This document shows positions 63,264-64,000 of a DNA stretch of 64,000 nucleotides, piece after piece. The position numbers and the translations under genes are program-made. Below the pieces are notes generated by a model. The model ran no database searches. It had not been told where the DNA came from and saw only the letters and a program-made list of their open reading frames with translations. Numbering within the stretch: position 1 is the first letter of the stretch; the number at the start of each line of letters is the position of its first letter. Origin of the DNA: Rhizobiaceae bacterium (GTDB lineage Bacteria; Pseudomonadota; Alphaproteobacteria; Rhizobiales; Rhizobiaceae); the NCBI GenBank assembly GCA_014238155.1, contig JABABQ010000068.1, positions 1 to 64,000 of the forward strand, read 5' to 3'.

Positions 63264-63729
63264 GATCTGGAGATAATTTTGTTATGCAATTTGCTGGTCA
63301 CCGTCACAATTTCCTGACGATGATATTGCCGTCCGAATAGCCCGCTCCGAAAGAACATATTATACCCAGATCGTCAGCGCCCAGACCGTCATGGTATTGT
63401 GAAAATGCAATTATCGAGCGGGCTGAACTGGTATTTGCATAGACTTGCAAAAAATTCGGCTGCTCCTGCGGTGTTGGTAACCTGCCTAATACCTTGCGCC
63501 CAATTAGAGCCGTTCTTCGTTTGAGTAGTCCAGGGCGTCACGCCCACCAGCTGAAATGGCATTCGCATGAAGTGCATTTTGATTATCAACGTAGCTGTTA
63601 AATACGATCACCAATTCTTCATTGGTGATGATTTCTTCTGGTGTGAACACACCTGTCCGGCTAATGACGACTTGTCGCAAATTTTTGACAATCTCCCATT
63701 GTGCTCAAGCCATAACTAGATGCACAAAT
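63264..63729. other. Intergenic region with one repeat copy
   Basis: 466 bp after puuB. Apart from a partial dispersed repeat at 63505-63525 I see nothing coding; a 66-codon minus-strand frame has no ribosome-binding site or recognisable product. Confidence 0.5.
63505..63525. repeat. Dispersed palindromic repeat, partial copy
   Basis: TAGAGCCGTTCTTCGTTTGAG; the first eleven bases match the consensus exactly and the rest is degenerate. Confidence 0.5.
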
Positions 63730-64000
63730 ATGGCATACCAAGCACCTTCAACGCCAAAGCGAGTTTCGACCCCAATGCTGCACCCCGAACCCACCGCCCA
63801 AGACTGTATCGCCGCGCTGGCGGAACTAGTAAAATTTGACACCACTTCGCGCAATTCCAACTTGCAACTGATCGAGTTTGTACAGTCCGAACTCAACGCG
63901 ATCGGCATCAAGTCACGTCTGACTTTTGACGATGAAAAGACCAAGGCAAATCTGTGGGCTACAATCGGACCGGATATTGAAGGTGGCGTGGTTCTGTCAG
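63730..64000 (+). CDS. Acetylornithine deacetylase-like M20 peptidase, truncated by window end
   Basis: The first 90 residues of a frame still open at the window edge. AALAELVKFDTTSRNSNLQL then IEFVQSELNAIGIKSRL is typical of the N-terminus of ArgE / M20-family deacylases. The start is ATG 63730 or the in-frame ATG 63775 (MLHPEPTAQD); the second gives the more typical length. Metal-ligand motifs would lie beyond the window, so the exact substrate is open. Confidence 0.72.
   Translation, partial: MAYQAPSTPKRVSTPMLHPEPTAQDCIAALAELVKFDTTSRNSNLQLIEFVQSELNAIGIKSRLTFDDEKTKANLWATIGPDIEGGVVLS

Overview
The window reads as chromosomal DNA of an alphaproteobacterium of the order Hyphomicrobiales (Rhizobiales), probably a marine, heterotrophic member. 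The signs are: a BA14K-type C-terminal motif; the hisS-hisZ-hisG order with a short-form HisG; a tRNA-His with A73 and no G-1; a PdhS/CbrA-like sensor kinase; an Irr-type iron control element; a LysR/DUF1127 divergent pair; and a ScfR-like regulator divergent from aceA. I see no plasmid, phage or integrase genes and no complete insertion sequence. Genus-level placement is not possible from reading alone.

Layout. 1-1130: no convincing gene, several GC-rich hairpins. 1131-4080: TRAP transporter (Q-M-P order) of unknown ligand. 4081-5041: non-coding, with a 7-bp tandem repeat. 5042-7750: exported Asn/Gly-repeat BA14K-like protein and a membrane methyltransferase-like protein. 7875-11490 (minus): hisS-hisZ-hisG plus a small exported protein. 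11782-15225: EamA exporter, tag glycosylase, L,D-transpeptidase, outer-membrane barrel. 15256-26757: a 2-hydroxyacid block made of glcDEF, a second TRAP transporter (P-Q-M), a GntR/FCD regulator and lutABC. Two matching inverted repeats suggest the GntR protein controls at least part of it. 26750-30809: phosphatase, unknown CxxC protein, rsmE, gshA, GFA protein. 30977-34982: DUF937 repeat protein, DUF1127/LysR pair, xseA. 35048-38934: tRNA-His and a large PdhS-like kinase. 39181-45146: orphan iron permease behind an Irr-type box, acetoacetate-CoA ligase, AsmA. 45179-45468: a MITE-like element. 45465-46727: adenylate cyclase. 46803-52759 (minus): putrescine ABC transporter and a gamma-glutamylpolyamine synthetase. 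52867-58314: MltB, ScfR-aceA, GST. 58402-64000: HerA-like ATPase, second PuuA, PuuB, start of an ArgE-like deacylase.

Together the genes suit growth on small organic acids and polyamines. Lactate or glycolate would enter through the TRAP system and be oxidised by LutABC and GlcDEF. Glyoxylate chemistry is linked to aceA, acetoacetate is activated by the CoA ligase, and putrescine enters by PotFGHI and is degraded by the PuuA/PuuB route. A short palindromic sequence with core AGAGCCGTTCACG-TTTAAATGGAACC recurs at least eight times between genes and bounds the ~290-bp MITE-like element. I found no clearly new multi-gene system. The best leads are the shared GntR operator, the Irr box in front of an orphan permease, the MITE and its solo copies, the modular BA14K and DUF937 repeat proteins, and an unknown membrane protein embedded in the putrescine operon.
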